From Bacilli bacterium (lineage in GTDB: Bacteria > Bacillota_I > Bacilli_A > RF39 > UBA660): DNA of 64,000 nt. The notes beneath the pieces were generated by a model. That model searched no databases. It was not told where the DNA came from and was given only the letters and a program-made list of their open reading frames with translations. A program made the translations under genes and the position numbers. The stretch is taken from the NCBI GenBank assembly GCA_017434825.1, contig JAFSGC010000009.1, positions 1 to 64,000 of the forward strand, written 5' to 3'. How positions within the stretch are numbered: the stretch's first letter is position 1; every line of letters begins with the position of its first letter. Shown here piece by piece: positions 24,307 to 35,536 of the stretch.

Positions 24307-25317
24307 ATGGATAAACGTCAAGAAGAACTACTTAAAGCTATTGTTGAAAACTATGTTAAAACAGTTAAGCCTGTAGGTAGTAAATCTTTATGCCAAAAGT
24401 TTCATTGCTCAAGTGCAACAATAAGAAATGAAATGGCCGTTTTAGAAAGTCTTGGATATATTGAAAAAAATCATATATCATCAGGTAGAATTCCAAGTGA
24501 GCTTGGTTACAAATATTATGTTGAATATCTGATGGAACCAGAAAAGTTAACTGGTAGTGATATGTTAAAATTACAAACGATCGTTAAAAACCAAGATTTA
24601 GTATTATCTGACGCTATCAATAAATGTATGGAAATAATAAGTGATTTAACGAATTATGCTTCCGTCGTATTAGGTAATAATAGTGCTGGTAATCTCTTAA
24701 AACAGGTAAGTGTTATTCCAATTGAGAATAATAAAGTCGTTGCTTTAGTTTGTACAAATAAAGGTATTGTTGAAAATAAACAGTTTAGCTTGCCAGAAAG
24801 TACAGATGTAAATGAGCTAATTAAAACTAGTGAAATTATTAATAAATTGTTGATTGGAACTCCAATTAATGAAGTAGCTTCTAGATTAGAATTTGAAATT
24901 AAACCGGTAATAGCAAAACAAATTCATGATTATGAAGCAATATATAATATTTTCTATAATGCATTTAATGATTTTGCTTCGGATCGCCATCATGATGTTC
25001 GAGTTGTTGGAAAAACCAAAATATTAGAACAACCTGAATATGATGATACCAACGCGATGAAAAAACTTGCTTACAAGCTTGAAGATAAAGAGTTTATTAA
25101 GCATGTGGTAGAAGATAAAGATAATGAAGAAATCAAGATTTATATTGGCGAAGACTCAGAGGTTGATGAAAATACTACAGTAATTAAAAGAAAGTATAAC
25201 ATCAATGGAGAAGAAGGAACAATTGCCATAATAGGTCCGAAAAGAATGGAATATGCAAGAGTCATGGGACTTTTAGATTACGTTCTTGATGAAATAAAAA
25301 AGAAGGATGAGAAATAG
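24307..25317 (+). CDS. hrcA: Heat-inducible transcription repressor HrcA
   Basis: 336 aa. N-terminal winged helix (KAIVENYVKT, SSATIRNEMA, GYIEKNHISSGRIPSE) and a C-terminal dimer/inducer domain. It represses the dnaK operon through CIRCE and needs GroEL for activity. ATG 24307 has AGGAAGG 6 bp upstream; the longer open frame from 24235 lies in the promoter and is rejected. First gene of hrcA-grpE-dnaK-pepF-dnaJ. Confidence 0.95.
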   Translation: MDKRQEELLKAIVENYVKTVKPVGSKSLCQKFHCSSATIRNEMAVLESLGYIEKNHISSGRIPSELGYKYYVEYLMEPEKLTGSDMLKLQTIVKNQDLVLSDAINKCMEIISDLTNYASVVLGNNSAGNLLKQVSVIPIENNKVVALVCTNKGIVENKQFSLPESTDVNELIKTSEIINKLLIGTPINEVASRLEFEIKPVIAKQIHDYEAIYNIFYNAFNDFASDRHHDVRVVGKTKILEQPEYDDTNAMKKLAYKLEDKEFIKHVVEDKDNEEIKIYIGEDSEVDENTTVIKRKYNINGEEGTIAIIGPKRMEYARVMGLLDYVLDEIKKKDEK

Positions 25318-25835
25318 TGAACGAAGAAGTGAAAACGCAAGATAAAATTAAGAAAGTAGTTAAGAAAGTAAAAAAAGAAAATCCTGAAGTAACTAAACTT
25401 ACTTTAGAAAAAAATGAACTTTCTGATAAAGTTTTAAGACTAACTGCAGAAATGCAAAATATGAGCCGTAGATTTGAACAAGAAAGGGCTAATATATATA
25501 AATATGATGGTGAAAGACTAGTTAAAGAATTACTTCCGATAGTTGATAACTTTGAAAGAGCTATTAAAATGGATGATGATAATTTAACTGATGAACTATC
25601 AAAATTCTTATCTGGATTTAAAATGATCTACACTTCAATGGTAGGAACGCTTAAAGCTATGGGAGTAACTGAAATTGAAGCGTTAGGTAAAGAGTTTGAT
25701 CCAACAAAAATGGAAGCCATTATGACAACTAACATATTAGAAGAAGAACAAAATGTTGTAGTTGAAGTAATGCAAAAAGGTTATATGTATAACGATAAAG
25801 TTATTCGTGTAGCCATGGTAAAAGTAAACGAATAA
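25317..25835 (+). CDS. grpE: Nucleotide exchange factor GrpE
   Basis: 172 aa. Basic N-terminus, long coiled coil (about 25-75), then the beta domain with KEFDPTKMEAI and GYMYNDKVIRVAMVKV. It releases ADP from DnaK. GTG start at the end of hrcA (1-bp overlap), with AGGATGAG upstream. Confidence 0.94.
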   Translation: MNEEVKTQDKIKKVVKKVKKENPEVTKLTLEKNELSDKVLRLTAEMQNMSRRFEQERANIYKYDGERLVKELLPIVDNFERAIKMDDDNLTDELSKFLSGFKMIYTSMVGTLKAMGVTEIEALGKEFDPTKMEAIMTTNILEEEQNVVVEVMQKGYMYNDKVIRVAMVKVNE

Positions 25836-25844
25836 TTAAATTGA

Positions 25845-27677
<1,833 letters not shown>

Positions 27678-27684
27678 TAAATAA

Positions 27685-27714
27685 AATTAGGTTCTAGGAA
27701 ACTAGAACCTAATT
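27685..27714 (+). other. Perfect 13-bp hairpin without T-tract between dnaK and pepF
   Basis: AATTAGGTTCTAG, GAAA loop, CTAGAACCTAATT. A stable stem with a GNRA loop, but no T-run, so it is not a standard terminator. It could protect the dnaK mRNA end or mark a processing site, adjusting dnaK against pepF-dnaJ. Confidence 0.75.
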
Positions 27715-27734
27715 AATATATGAAAGGAATTGTA

Positions 27735-29498
27735 ATGCAATCAAAGATAGATTTAAGTGAACTATTTAAAAATGATGAATCATTTTTAAAAGCTTTAAAT
27801 AAATTAACTAAAGAAATAAGAAAGTATTCTAAATATCAAGGAAAACTATTTGAAAGTGCTCAAAATTTATATGATTTTTTAGAATTTGATAATAACATTT
27901 CTAAAGAATTGGAAAGTATTTATATATATGCTCACATCAATAATGATTTAGATTTAAGTAACTCCACATATCAAGATTATCTTGGTAGAGTAATGAAAGT
28001 TATCAATGATTTGAGTGAAATTTCTTCATTTGTTGTTCCTGAAATTTTAGAACATGAATATGAAGAGTTTGTAGCATTTTTAAAAGCTGAACCCAAACTA
28101 AAAACATATCAATTAAATATTAAAAAGATATTTAGAAATAAGAAGTTTACTAAATCTAAGGAAGAAGAAAGAATAATTTCTATATTAACTTCTTCATATG
28201 ATAAACCTGAAGATATTAGTGAGATGTTAATTAATACAGACCTAGATTATGGTTTTATCAAAGATGAAAATGGAAATGATGTTCACTTAACTAACTCAAA
28301 TTATTCAACTTATATTGAAAGTGTTAATCGCGATGTTCGAAAAGCTACTTTTGAAGCTATGTATAATGAGATTAAAGCACATGAAAATACTTTTGCATCT
28401 ATCTTAGCAACTGAAATTTTAAATAATAATAAAATTGCTAAAATAAGAAATTTTAAAAGTGCTAGAGAACTTAGCTTGTATCATAATGAAGTGAAAAATA
28501 ATATTTATGATGAATTAATTGAAGGTGTGCATAATGGACTACCAATATTCTATAAATATTATGAATTAAAGCAAAAAGTACTTGGGCTAAAAGATTTCCA
28601 TCTTTATGATACGTATGCTAATATTACAAAGGATTATAACAAAAAATATTCTTTTGAAGAAGCTAGAGAAATTGTATTGGATGCAATGGGCATTTTAGGA
28701 GAAGATTATAGTAAAGTATTAAAGAGTTCTTTTGATAATGGATGGATTGATTCAACGATTTGCAAAACTAAAAGATCAGGAGCTTATTGTACTTGTGCGT
28801 ATTTAACTCACCCATATGTTGTAATGAGTTATGAAGAGAAGTTAAACGATATATCTACTTTGGCTCATGAACTTGGTCATGCAATGCATTATTACTATGC
28901 TCAAACGAATAATTCGTATCAAGATTATGGGTACTCAATATTTGTAGCAGAAGTCGCTAGTCAAGTAAATGAAATTATTTTAACTGACTATTTATTAAAA
29001 AAATCTACTGACATCGAAGAAAAAAAATATTTATTAGATTTAATATTACAAAGATTTAAATCAACTATTATTCGTCAAACCATGTTTGCAGAATTTGAAG
29101 ATAAATTACATAAATTAGAACAGGAAGGTAATACTCTAACAAAAGAGTTAATAACTAATGAGTATTATAGTCTAAACAAAAATTATTTTGGTCAAAATGT
29201 AATTGTCGATGAAGATATTAAATATGAATGCTTTAGAATTCCACATTTCTATTATAATTTCTATGTATATCAATATGCTACTGGATATGCTGCTGCAATG
29301 AAAATAGCTACAGATATTATAAATGGTAAACCGAAAGCTTTAGAAAACTACTTAAAGTTCTTGAAACTAGGTTCGACTAAAGATCCGGTTGCATCATTAA
29401 AATTAGCAGGTGTTGATATGACAGATAATAAGATATATGAAGATATTTTTAAAGTATTTGAAAATAAACTAGATGAATTAAGGAGTTTATATGAGTAA
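27735..29498 (+). CDS. pepF: Oligoendopeptidase F (M3 metallopeptidase)
   Basis: 587 aa. Zinc motif HELGH ([13 protein letters not shown], about residue 375-387) with the downstream Glu region [11 protein letters not shown]. It cuts short peptides in the cytoplasm. ATG 27735 has AAAGGAA 7 bp upstream and is preferred over ATG 27720. Its place between dnaK and dnaJ is unusual; dnaJ starts within its last codons, so it is part of the heat-shock operon and likely helps clear peptides under stress. Confidence 0.9.
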   Translation: MQSKIDLSELFKNDESFLKALNKLTKEIRKYSKYQGKLFESAQNLYDFLEFDNNISKELESIYIYAHINNDLDLSNSTYQDYLGRVMKVINDLSEISSFVVPEILEHEYEEFVAFLKAEPKLKTYQLNIKKIFRNKKFTKSKEEERIISILTSSYDKPEDISEMLINTDLDYGFIKDENGNDVHLTNSNYSTYIESVNRDVRKATFEAMYNEIKAHENTFASILATEILNNNKIAKIRNFKSARELSLYHNEVKNNIYDELIEGVHNGLPIFYKYYELKQKVLGLKDFHLYDTYANITKDYNKKYSFEEAREIVLDAMGILGEDYSKVLKSSFDNGWIDSTICKTKRSGAYCTCAYLTHPYVVMSYEEKLNDISTLAHELGHAMHYYYAQTNNSYQDYGYSIFVAEVASQVNEIILTDYLLKKSTDIEEKKYLLDLILQRFKSTIIRQTMFAEFEDKLHKLEQEGNTLTKELITNEYYSLNKNYFGQNVIVDEDIKYECFRIPHFYYNFYVYQYATGYAAAMKIATDIINGKPKALENYLKFLKLGSTKDPVASLKLAGVDMTDNKIYEDIFKVFENKLDELRSLYE

Positions 29499-30630
29499 AA
29501 AAGATTACTATGAAGTGCTGGGGGTTTCCAAAGACGCTTCAGATGATGAAATAAAAAGATCATTTAGAAAATTAGCAAAACAATATCACCCAGATATTAA
29601 TAAAGAACCTGATGCTGAAGCTAAATTTAAAGAAATTGGCGAAGCTTATGCAATTTTGTCTGATCCTCAAAAAAGAAAGACATATGACCAATTTGGTTCT
29701 GCTGCATTTGAAAATGGTGGAGCAGGAGCAGGCGGCTTTGGTGCTGGCGGATTTGACTTTGGTGATATTGATTTAGATTCCATTTTACGTGATGTATTCG
29801 GCGGCGGTTTTGGAGGGTTCTCCGGATTTGGAGGAGCATCTAGAACTAGAAACGGAAGTAGACGCGGAGCGGATGTGCGTGCAGTTGTTGATTTAACTTT
29901 CGAAGAAGCTTGTTTTGGCTGCGAAAAAGAAGTAGAGTTAAACTTAAAACAAACTTGTGATGAATGTGATGGCAAAGGTGGATTTAAAGAAAAAAATTGT
30001 AGTACATGTAATGGACAAGGTGTAGTTTTAGAACGAGTTCAATCTTTATTTGGGATAATGCAAACTCAAAAGACTTGCCCTGATTGTTCTGGCCGTGGTG
30101 TTACTTATGCTGATATGTGTGATGAATGTAATGGAAGCGGAGTGGTTAATAAGAAAAAGACTATTAAGGTAAAAATTCCTGAAGGTGTGGACTCAGGCTA
30201 TCAATTAAGACTAGCTCGCAAAGGAAATGCTGGTGTAAATGGTGCTGAAAGTGGAGATCTATATGTGGAATTTAATATTAAAGATCATCCATTATTTGAA
30301 AGACAAGATACAGATATTTACCTAGAATTACCAATTAACATTGCTGAAGCAGCTTTAGGTTGTGAAAAAGAAATTCCAACACTTTATGGAGAGGTTGTTT
30401 TAGAAATAAAACCAGGAACGCAAAATTATACTAAACTTAAATTAAAAGGTAAGGGAATTAAAACTCCAAACTCACTACTGAAAGGTAATATGTACGTAGT
30501 TGTTAATGTAATTATTCCAACTAAGCTTTCTCGAAAACAAAAATCTTTGCTAGAAGATCTATTGGATTCAGATATGGATAACGAAGAAGCTTTTAGAGAT
30601 TTTAAGAAAAATTTGAAACAATCTAAATAG
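29491..30630 (+). CDS. dnaJ: Chaperone DnaJ (Hsp40)
   Basis: 379 aa. J domain with HPD ([10 protein letters not shown]), Gly/Phe-rich linker, four CxxCxGxG zinc repeats ([36 protein letters not shown]) and C-terminal substrate domains. It delivers substrates to DnaK. AAGGAG precedes ATG 29491, which overlaps pepF by 8 bp. Confidence 0.97.
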   Translation: MSKKDYYEVLGVSKDASDDEIKRSFRKLAKQYHPDINKEPDAEAKFKEIGEAYAILSDPQKRKTYDQFGSAAFENGGAGAGGFGAGGFDFGDIDLDSILRDVFGGGFGGFSGFGGASRTRNGSRRGADVRAVVDLTFEEACFGCEKEVELNLKQTCDECDGKGGFKEKNCSTCNGQGVVLERVQSLFGIMQTQKTCPDCSGRGVTYADMCDECNGSGVVNKKKTIKVKIPEGVDSGYQLRLARKGNAGVNGAESGDLYVEFNIKDHPLFERQDTDIYLELPINIAEAALGCEKEIPTLYGEVVLEIKPGTQNYTKLKLKGKGIKTPNSLLKGNMYVVVNVIIPTKLSRKQKSLLEDLLDSDMDNEEAFRDFKKNLKQSK

Positions 30631-30633
30631 AAA

Positions 30634-30662
30634 AGACTCTAATAAAAAATTAGAGTTTTTTT
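30634..30662 (+). terminator. Terminator of hrcA-dnaJ operon
   Basis: ACTCTAAT pairs with ATTAGAGT, followed by seven T. Confidence 0.9.
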
Positions 30663-30720
30663 ATGCTCCAAAAAAGGAAATTAAAAAGATTTTCGGTATA
30701 TATAAAGTGAAGGAGGAAAA

Positions 30721-30756
30721 ATGAAAAAAAGAAAGGATATTAATGAATCTGTTTAA
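30721..30756 (+). CDS. 11-codon upstream ORF overlapping comEA start
   Basis: AAGGAGG (30711-30717) leads into ATG 30721; the reading frame ends at TAA 30754-30756, 11 bp past the comEA ATG (30743). Strong ribosome site and overlap suggest translational coupling or a leader peptide controlling comEA. It could also be chance. Confidence 0.4.
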   Translation: MKKRKDINESV

Positions 30757-31468
30757 ACGCTGGATAACTGAAATTTTATTAGTAATCATAATTGTACTGT
30801 TATTAGGACTTTATTGTTGGGAAGGGTATAAATACTATGTACAAAAAGATAATGAGGAAGATATTGTTCAAAGTCCTATCGAAAATTTTGAGGAAGTAGT
30901 GACCGAGCCTGATATAGTGTTGAAAAAATATGTGGATGTTAAGGGAGCGGTAGTTAACCCTGGTGTTTATGAAATTTCTAACGAAACTATTATTAATGAT
31001 GTTATAAGCATGGCTGGAGGATTTAAATCTACAGCATATACCAATAATATTAATTTAAGTATGAAAATAAAGGATGAAACAGTAATTTATGTTTATACAA
31101 AGTATGAGTATTCTTTATTAAATAAAAAAGAAGAAAATAAAACTGAGATAGTGGAGTGTAATTGTGAAAAAATTGATATATCTTCGTGTATAAACAATGG
31201 CTCTAGTGTGATTGAAAATGGTGAAAGTAAAGAAAATGAAGATATAAAAGAGGATATAGTAACTAGCAATGAAAATGAATTGATAAATATTAATACTGCT
31301 ACATTAGAAAATCTTATGACATTAAATGGAATTGGTGAAGCCAAAGCCACCAGTATCATTAATTATCGAAATGAAAATGGTAATTTTACTTCAATCGAAG
31401 ATATTAAACTAGTCTCTGGTATTTCTGATAATCTTTATGAAAAAATTAAAAACTATATTACAGTCTAA
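30743..31468 (+). CDS. comEA: Competence protein ComEA (DNA receptor)
   Basis: 241 aa. N-terminal membrane helix (about 10-26), an SLBB domain (KYVDVKGAVVNPGVYEI, about 65-125), an acidic linker with CNC and a single distant Cys, then a helix-hairpin-helix DNA-binding domain (ININTATLENL, LNGIGEAKA, about 178-241). It binds incoming DNA outside the membrane and passes it to ComEC. AAAGGAT upstream of ATG 30743. Confidence 0.93.
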   Translation: MNLFKRWITEILLVIIIVLLLGLYCWEGYKYYVQKDNEEDIVQSPIENFEEVVTEPDIVLKKYVDVKGAVVNPGVYEISNETIINDVISMAGGFKSTAYTNNINLSMKIKDETVIYVYTKYEYSLLNKKEENKTEIVECNCEKIDISSCINNGSSVIENGESKENEDIKEDIVTSNENELININTATLENLMTLNGIGEAKATSIINYRNENGNFTSIEDIKLVSGISDNLYEKIKNYITV

Positions 31469-33488
31469 ATTTTTATATGTAAGTTTATTTTTATTTTTGT
31501 TTATATATATAATTGTCTTTACTAAGTTAATTGATTATCAATCAAAATATGGAGATGGAGATATTATCTTAAGCGGAAGAGTAGTTAAATATTCATTATC
31601 TAATGATAAATTAAGTTTTGTTATTAAAGCTAAAGAAAAAATTTTGTCTACATATTACAACGACGATAATTTGAATAATATAAATTTAAAAATAGGCGAC
31701 TTTGTTACTGTAAGTGGTAAATTAAGTATGCCTGCAGTAAATACAATTCCCAATACGTTTAATTACAAGGAATATCTATACTCTAATAAAATTTATAAAA
31801 CTCTTTCGGTTTCTGAAATTAAGATTAAAAATAATGAATCAAATATTTTTGAGAAAATTAAAAATTATTTTTATAAGAGGTGTGAAGGTAATGAATATTT
31901 AAAGTTATTTATTGTAGGAGACAAATCGTCTTTGGATGAAAATATTTATGAAAGTTTTAAAGACACTGGCGTAGCCCATTTATTGGCGGTCTCGGGCATG
32001 CACGTTTCAGTTTTAGTTTCTATACTTTCTTATTTGCTAAAGTGGGTGAAAAATACAAAAAAGCAAATAATAATATCAACTTTTTTGCTTTTTTATGCAT
32101 ATATAGTAAATTTTTCTGCATCAATACTTAGAGTAGTAGTCTTTTATATTATAAATAACATTAATAAAATTTTTGAATTAAAACTAAGTAATAAGCAAGT
32201 TTTATTTTGGGCGGCTATAATTATGCTAATAATTAATCCGTTTTTAATTTATCAAGCGGGATTTTTATATTCTTTTGTAACTGTGTATAGCATAATTGTT
32301 ACTCAAAAATATTTATGTGGTAAATACGCTAAGGATACTTTAATAATTAGTTTTTGGGCATTATTATTTACTTTACCGATAACTGTAAGTATGAATTATG
32401 AAATTAATTTGATTACTTTTATAAGTAATTTATTGTTGATACCATATGTAACTTTTATTTTATATCCATTGTCTTTGCTTTGTTTTGTTTTTTCATTTCT
32501 AATGCCTATATTTTCATTGCTAACCGGTCTAATGGAAATAATAATTATATTTATTAATAAAATAGATATTTTTGTGATTGGTATTCCCAAAATGAATGTA
32601 GTAATAATATTAAGTTATTACTTAATGCTTTTATTTGCAATTTATTTTAACTCAAAGGTTTATTTTGCAACAATTATTATGTTAGTGCTCATCGTAAAAA
32701 TGGCCCCAAGATTTGATTCGGTTCTGCAAATAACTTATCTAGACGTTGGACAAGGAGATTGCTGTTTAATATCACTGCCGTATAATAAAGAAAACATAAT
32801 GATAGACACTGGTGGTCAAATTTCATACGGTAATACAAAGAATTACAATATTTCTGACAATGTAATTTTATATTTAAAAAGTATAGGTATTAATAAATTA
32901 AACTGTCTTATATTAACGCATGGCGACTATGACCACATGGGTGAAGCAATTAATTTAGTAAATAATTTTAAAGTAGAGAAAGTAATATTCAATTGTGGGC
33001 CACATAATGATTTAGAACGAGAATTAATTAAAGTATTACATAAAAAGAAAATACCATATTACAGTTGTATCAAAGAATTAAATATAGATGATAATAAATT
33101 ATATTTTCTAAATAATAAGGATTATGGTAATGAAAATGATAATTCATCAGTCATTTATACAGAACTAAATGATTATAAATTTTTATTTATGGGAGATGCA
33201 GGAGTAGAAGTAGAAGAAGATTTAGTAGAAGAATATAATCTACAAAATATAGATGTATTAAAAGTGGGACATCATGGAAGTAAAACAAGCAGTAGTGAAG
33301 AATTTATAAATGAAATGAATCCTAAATATAGTATTATTAGCGTTGGAAAGAACAATCGTTATGGTCATCCAAATAAAGAAGTATTAGATACTTTAAAAGA
33401 TTCAAAAATATATAGAACGGATCAAGATGGAAGTATCATGTTTAAAATTAAAAATAATAAATTAAAGATAGAAACATGTACACCATAG
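31437..33488 (+). CDS. comEC: DNA-uptake channel ComEC/Rec2
   Basis: 683 aa. N-terminal OB-like domain between membrane helices, the competence domain with GVAHLLAVSGMHVSVLV (about 177-193), about ten helices, and a C-terminal beta-lactamase-like domain with LTHGDYDHMG and VGHHGS. It carries single-stranded DNA across the membrane. It overlaps comEA by 32 bp. A decayed copy of its beta-lactamase region lies at 35325-35406. Confidence 0.94.
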   Translation: MKKLKTILQSKFLYVSLFLFLFIYIIVFTKLIDYQSKYGDGDIILSGRVVKYSLSNDKLSFVIKAKEKILSTYYNDDNLNNINLKIGDFVTVSGKLSMPAVNTIPNTFNYKEYLYSNKIYKTLSVSEIKIKNNESNIFEKIKNYFYKRCEGNEYLKLFIVGDKSSLDENIYESFKDTGVAHLLAVSGMHVSVLVSILSYLLKWVKNTKKQIIISTFLLFYAYIVNFSASILRVVVFYIINNINKIFELKLSNKQVLFWAAIIMLIINPFLIYQAGFLYSFVTVYSIIVTQKYLCGKYAKDTLIISFWALLFTLPITVSMNYEINLITFISNLLLIPYVTFILYPLSLLCFVFSFLMPIFSLLTGLMEIIIIFINKIDIFVIGIPKMNVVIILSYYLMLLFAIYFNSKVYFATIIMLVLIVKMAPRFDSVLQITYLDVGQGDCCLISLPYNKENIMIDTGGQISYGNTKNYNISDNVILYLKSIGINKLNCLILTHGDYDHMGEAINLVNNFKVEKVIFNCGPHNDLERELIKVLHKKKIPYYSCIKELNIDDNKLYFLNNKDYGNENDNSSVIYTELNDYKFLFMGDAGVEVEEDLVEEYNLQNIDVLKVGHHGSKTSSSEEFINEMNPKYSIISVGKNNRYGHPNKEVLDTLKDSKIYRTDQDGSIMFKIKNNKLKIETCTP

Positions 33489-33504
33489 AAAGGAAGATGA
33501 TAAA

Positions 33505-34326
33505 ATGAATGAAATAAAAGAATATACAGATAAGATTTTTGAAGATATAAAACGTTTAGATGAAAATGGTAATGAATATTGGTTAGCAAGAGAACTAATG
33601 CCATTGCTTGAATATATTGAATGGCGCAAATTTAAAGGAGTAATCAACAGAGCAATCATTAACTGCAAAGGTAGTAATTATAACGATTTAGACCATTTTG
33701 TCGGTGCTGACAAAATGGTTGGTATTGGTTCTAATACTGAAAGAAAAATACAAGATTATAGGTTATCAAGATATGCATGTTATTTAATAGTTTTAAATTG
33801 TGATCCTAGAAAGAAAGTAATTGCAATTGCTAAAACATATTTTGCTATTCAAACTAGAAAGCAAGAATTAACTGAACAAGAATATAATAATCTAACAGAA
33901 GAAGAAAAAAGATTATATAGAAGAAATCAGGCAAGAAAAGGAAATTATAATCTAAATCAAACAGCAGTTAAAAGTGGAGTAAAAGACTTAGCTAGATTTC
34001 ATAATGCTGGATACAAAGGACTTTATAATGGTGAAACGGCTGATGATATTTTTAAAAGGAAAAAACTAAGATATAGAGAAGATATATTAGATAATATGGG
34101 TAGTGAAGAACTTGCAGATAATATATTTAGAATTGCTCAAACTGATGCTAAATTAAAAAGAGATAATGTAGATAATGAATATACTGCGAATTCTGTTCAT
34201 TATGAGGTAGGAAGAGAAGTAAGAAATAGTATTAAAAGATTAGGCGGTACTATGCCAGAGGATTTATCAACACCAAATAAAAGTTTAAAAGAATTAGAAA
34301 AAGAAACTAATAAATTAAAAGAGTGA
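33505..34326 (+). CDS. dinD: DinD-like DNA damage-inducible protein (Bro-N/KilA-like family)
   Basis: 273 aa. The whole sequence follows E. coli DinD: EYWLARELMPLLEYIEWRKF (ARDL...YxxWR), RLSRYACYLIVLNCDP, KTYFAIQTRKQEL, GYKGLYNGET, and LGGTMPEDL at the end. DinD inhibits RecA filament activity in E. coli, where it is SOS-induced. Here it starts 16 bp after comEC with AGGAAG upstream and no SOS box in front, so expression with competence genes is likely. It opens the accessory stretch between comEC and holA. Confidence 0.88.
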   Translation: MNEIKEYTDKIFEDIKRLDENGNEYWLARELMPLLEYIEWRKFKGVINRAIINCKGSNYNDLDHFVGADKMVGIGSNTERKIQDYRLSRYACYLIVLNCDPRKKVIAIAKTYFAIQTRKQELTEQEYNNLTEEEKRLYRRNQARKGNYNLNQTAVKSGVKDLARFHNAGYKGLYNGETADDIFKRKKLRYREDILDNMGSEELADNIFRIAQTDAKLKRDNVDNEYTANSVHYEVGREVRNSIKRLGGTMPEDLSTPNKSLKELEKETNKLKE

Positions 34327-34336
34327 ATAGAAATTG

Positions 34337-34345
34337 TGATATAAT
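34337..34345 (+). promoter_or_regulatory. Extended -10 upstream of transglutaminase-like gene
   Basis: TGATATAAT, 20 bp before ATG 34365; no clear -35. Confidence 0.45.
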
Positions 34346-34364
34346 TAATATAGGATGTGATAAT

Positions 34365-35249
34365 ATGACAAAAGAAGAAATTAATAAAACTGTATTAAGT
34401 CTTCAAACTGATGAAGAAATAATTGGTTTTGTTAAAAAGAGAATTCAAGAATTAGAAGACAAATCTATAGAAACAACTGTAGGTCAGAATTATACTACAA
34501 CTTTTAAGGAATATATTTCAGCAAAAACACATTATAAAGCAGGAGCAAGATTACAAGATGCAGAATGTCCTGATTTAGTGTATGATGATATAACACCATA
34601 TATTAATTTGATTAAAGCCATTAAGCAGAATAGTTGGTATGATGAACTTACTTTGTTTTCTACAATATTCTTTGAAGTATACAATTATTTGCCTAGTGAT
34701 AACATTGGCTTAGTGCGAGCATTTACTTATTTAGAAAATAAAGGTAAAAGAATATCAATAAAACAAATTAGAGAAAATGCTTGTGCATTTTGTTCGGAAA
34801 AATCAGGCATGGCACATAATATGTTTAAGTTTTTGGGAGTTGACTCTGAAGTAGTATGTGGATATAGAGATTCAGAGCGCCATGCGTATAATATTATTTA
34901 TCCAAATGGTTATGGAAATGAGCCAATGGTAATATATGATCCGTCATTCTTTGTTAATTTTGTTAAGGATGGGAAAAAATTATCTTTTGGATATTTTAAA
35001 GCGTTGCGAAGAGAGGATTATGATAAACTAATATCCGGCCAGCCAATAAAAATAGATTTATCAAAAACAGAAAAAAATTATAGACAATTATATAGTTTGG
35101 GTGATGAATATGTTTTTGAAGGAGATACTCCATCATATATTGCAGGTTTAGATAGAAAAAAAGAATCGCCTGGTCAAAATATAACCGATGATTTATATTA
35201 TTCAACTCATTTAGAAAATGGCGTTGAGTCAGTATCATATAAATTATAG
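34365..35249 (+). CDS. Transglutaminase-like (papain-fold) protein 1
   Basis: 294 aa. A likely Cys-His-Asp triad in family order: CSEKSGMAHNMFKFLGV (about 147-163), then ERHAYNIIY (about 175-183) and MVIYDPSFF (about 193-201). No signal peptide or membrane segment, so cytoplasmic. The fold is used by peptidases, amidases and crosslinking enzymes; substrate unknown. AGGATG before ATG 34365. It may share ancestry of its catalytic core with the protein at 35537. Confidence 0.65.
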   Translation: MTKEEINKTVLSLQTDEEIIGFVKKRIQELEDKSIETTVGQNYTTTFKEYISAKTHYKAGARLQDAECPDLVYDDITPYINLIKAIKQNSWYDELTLFSTIFFEVYNYLPSDNIGLVRAFTYLENKGKRISIKQIRENACAFCSEKSGMAHNMFKFLGVDSEVVCGYRDSERHAYNIIYPNGYGNEPMVIYDPSFFVNFVKDGKKLSFGYFKALRREDYDKLISGQPIKIDLSKTEKNYRQLYSLGDEYVFEGDTPSYIAGLDRKKESPGQNITDDLYYSTHLENGVESVSYKL

Positions 35250-35250
35250 T

Positions 35251-35279
35251 AGAATTATCAATTTGATAGTTCTTTTTTT
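35251..35279 (+). terminator. Intrinsic terminator
   Basis: AGAATTATCA pairs with TGATAGTTCT, followed by seven T. Confidence 0.88.
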
Positions 35280-35324
35280 ATTTGAAATAAAGGCATTTTT
35301 TTCAACTTACTAATTGACAATCAC

Positions 35325-35406
35325 CACATGGAGAATACGACCACACGGGGAAGCTATTAACCTTATAAATAATTTTAAAGTTGAGAAAGTAATCTTTAAT
35401 TGCGGA
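35325..35406 (+). pseudogene. Decayed comEC fragment (beta-lactamase-like region)
   Basis: Translating with one frameshift gives HGEYDHTG then EAINLINNFKVEKVIFNCG, nearly identical to HGDYDHMG and EAINLVNNFKVEKVIFNCG in the intact comEC (DNA about 32920-33001). It is out of frame, has no start, and no more comEC is visible on either side. It marks an old recombination or duplication at this island. The rest of the gap to 35536 holds a TGACC/GGTCA inverted repeat (35444-35459), a weak AAGAATC/GATTCTT hairpin (35468-35490) and a promoter. Confidence 0.85.
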
Positions 35407-35506
35407 AATTTGGTATATACAAAATTACAAATTTGTTGAAAAATGACCAGCCAAGGTCAATTTAGTAAGAATCTTATATATGATTCTTTTGAGTTATGGA
35501 TGTATA

Positions 35507-35515
35507 TGATATAAT
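35507..35515 (+). promoter_or_regulatory. Extended -10 upstream of second transglutaminase-like gene
   Basis: TGATATAAT, 21 bp before ATG 35537. Confidence 0.45.
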
Positions 35516-35536
35516 TAAATCATAGGATGTGAATAT

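Noticed and set aside
27685-27714. Intrinsic terminator after dnaK
   Set aside because: The stem is perfect but no T-run follows; kept as an RNA hairpin instead.
29667-29975. Minus-strand frames opposite dnaJ
   Set aside because: Shadows of the Gly/Phe-rich and zinc-finger coding region; no start signals.
33440-33505. SOS box in front of dinD
   Set aside because: No sequence close to CGAAC-N4-GTTCG is present; only a weak ACATGT-type palindrome.
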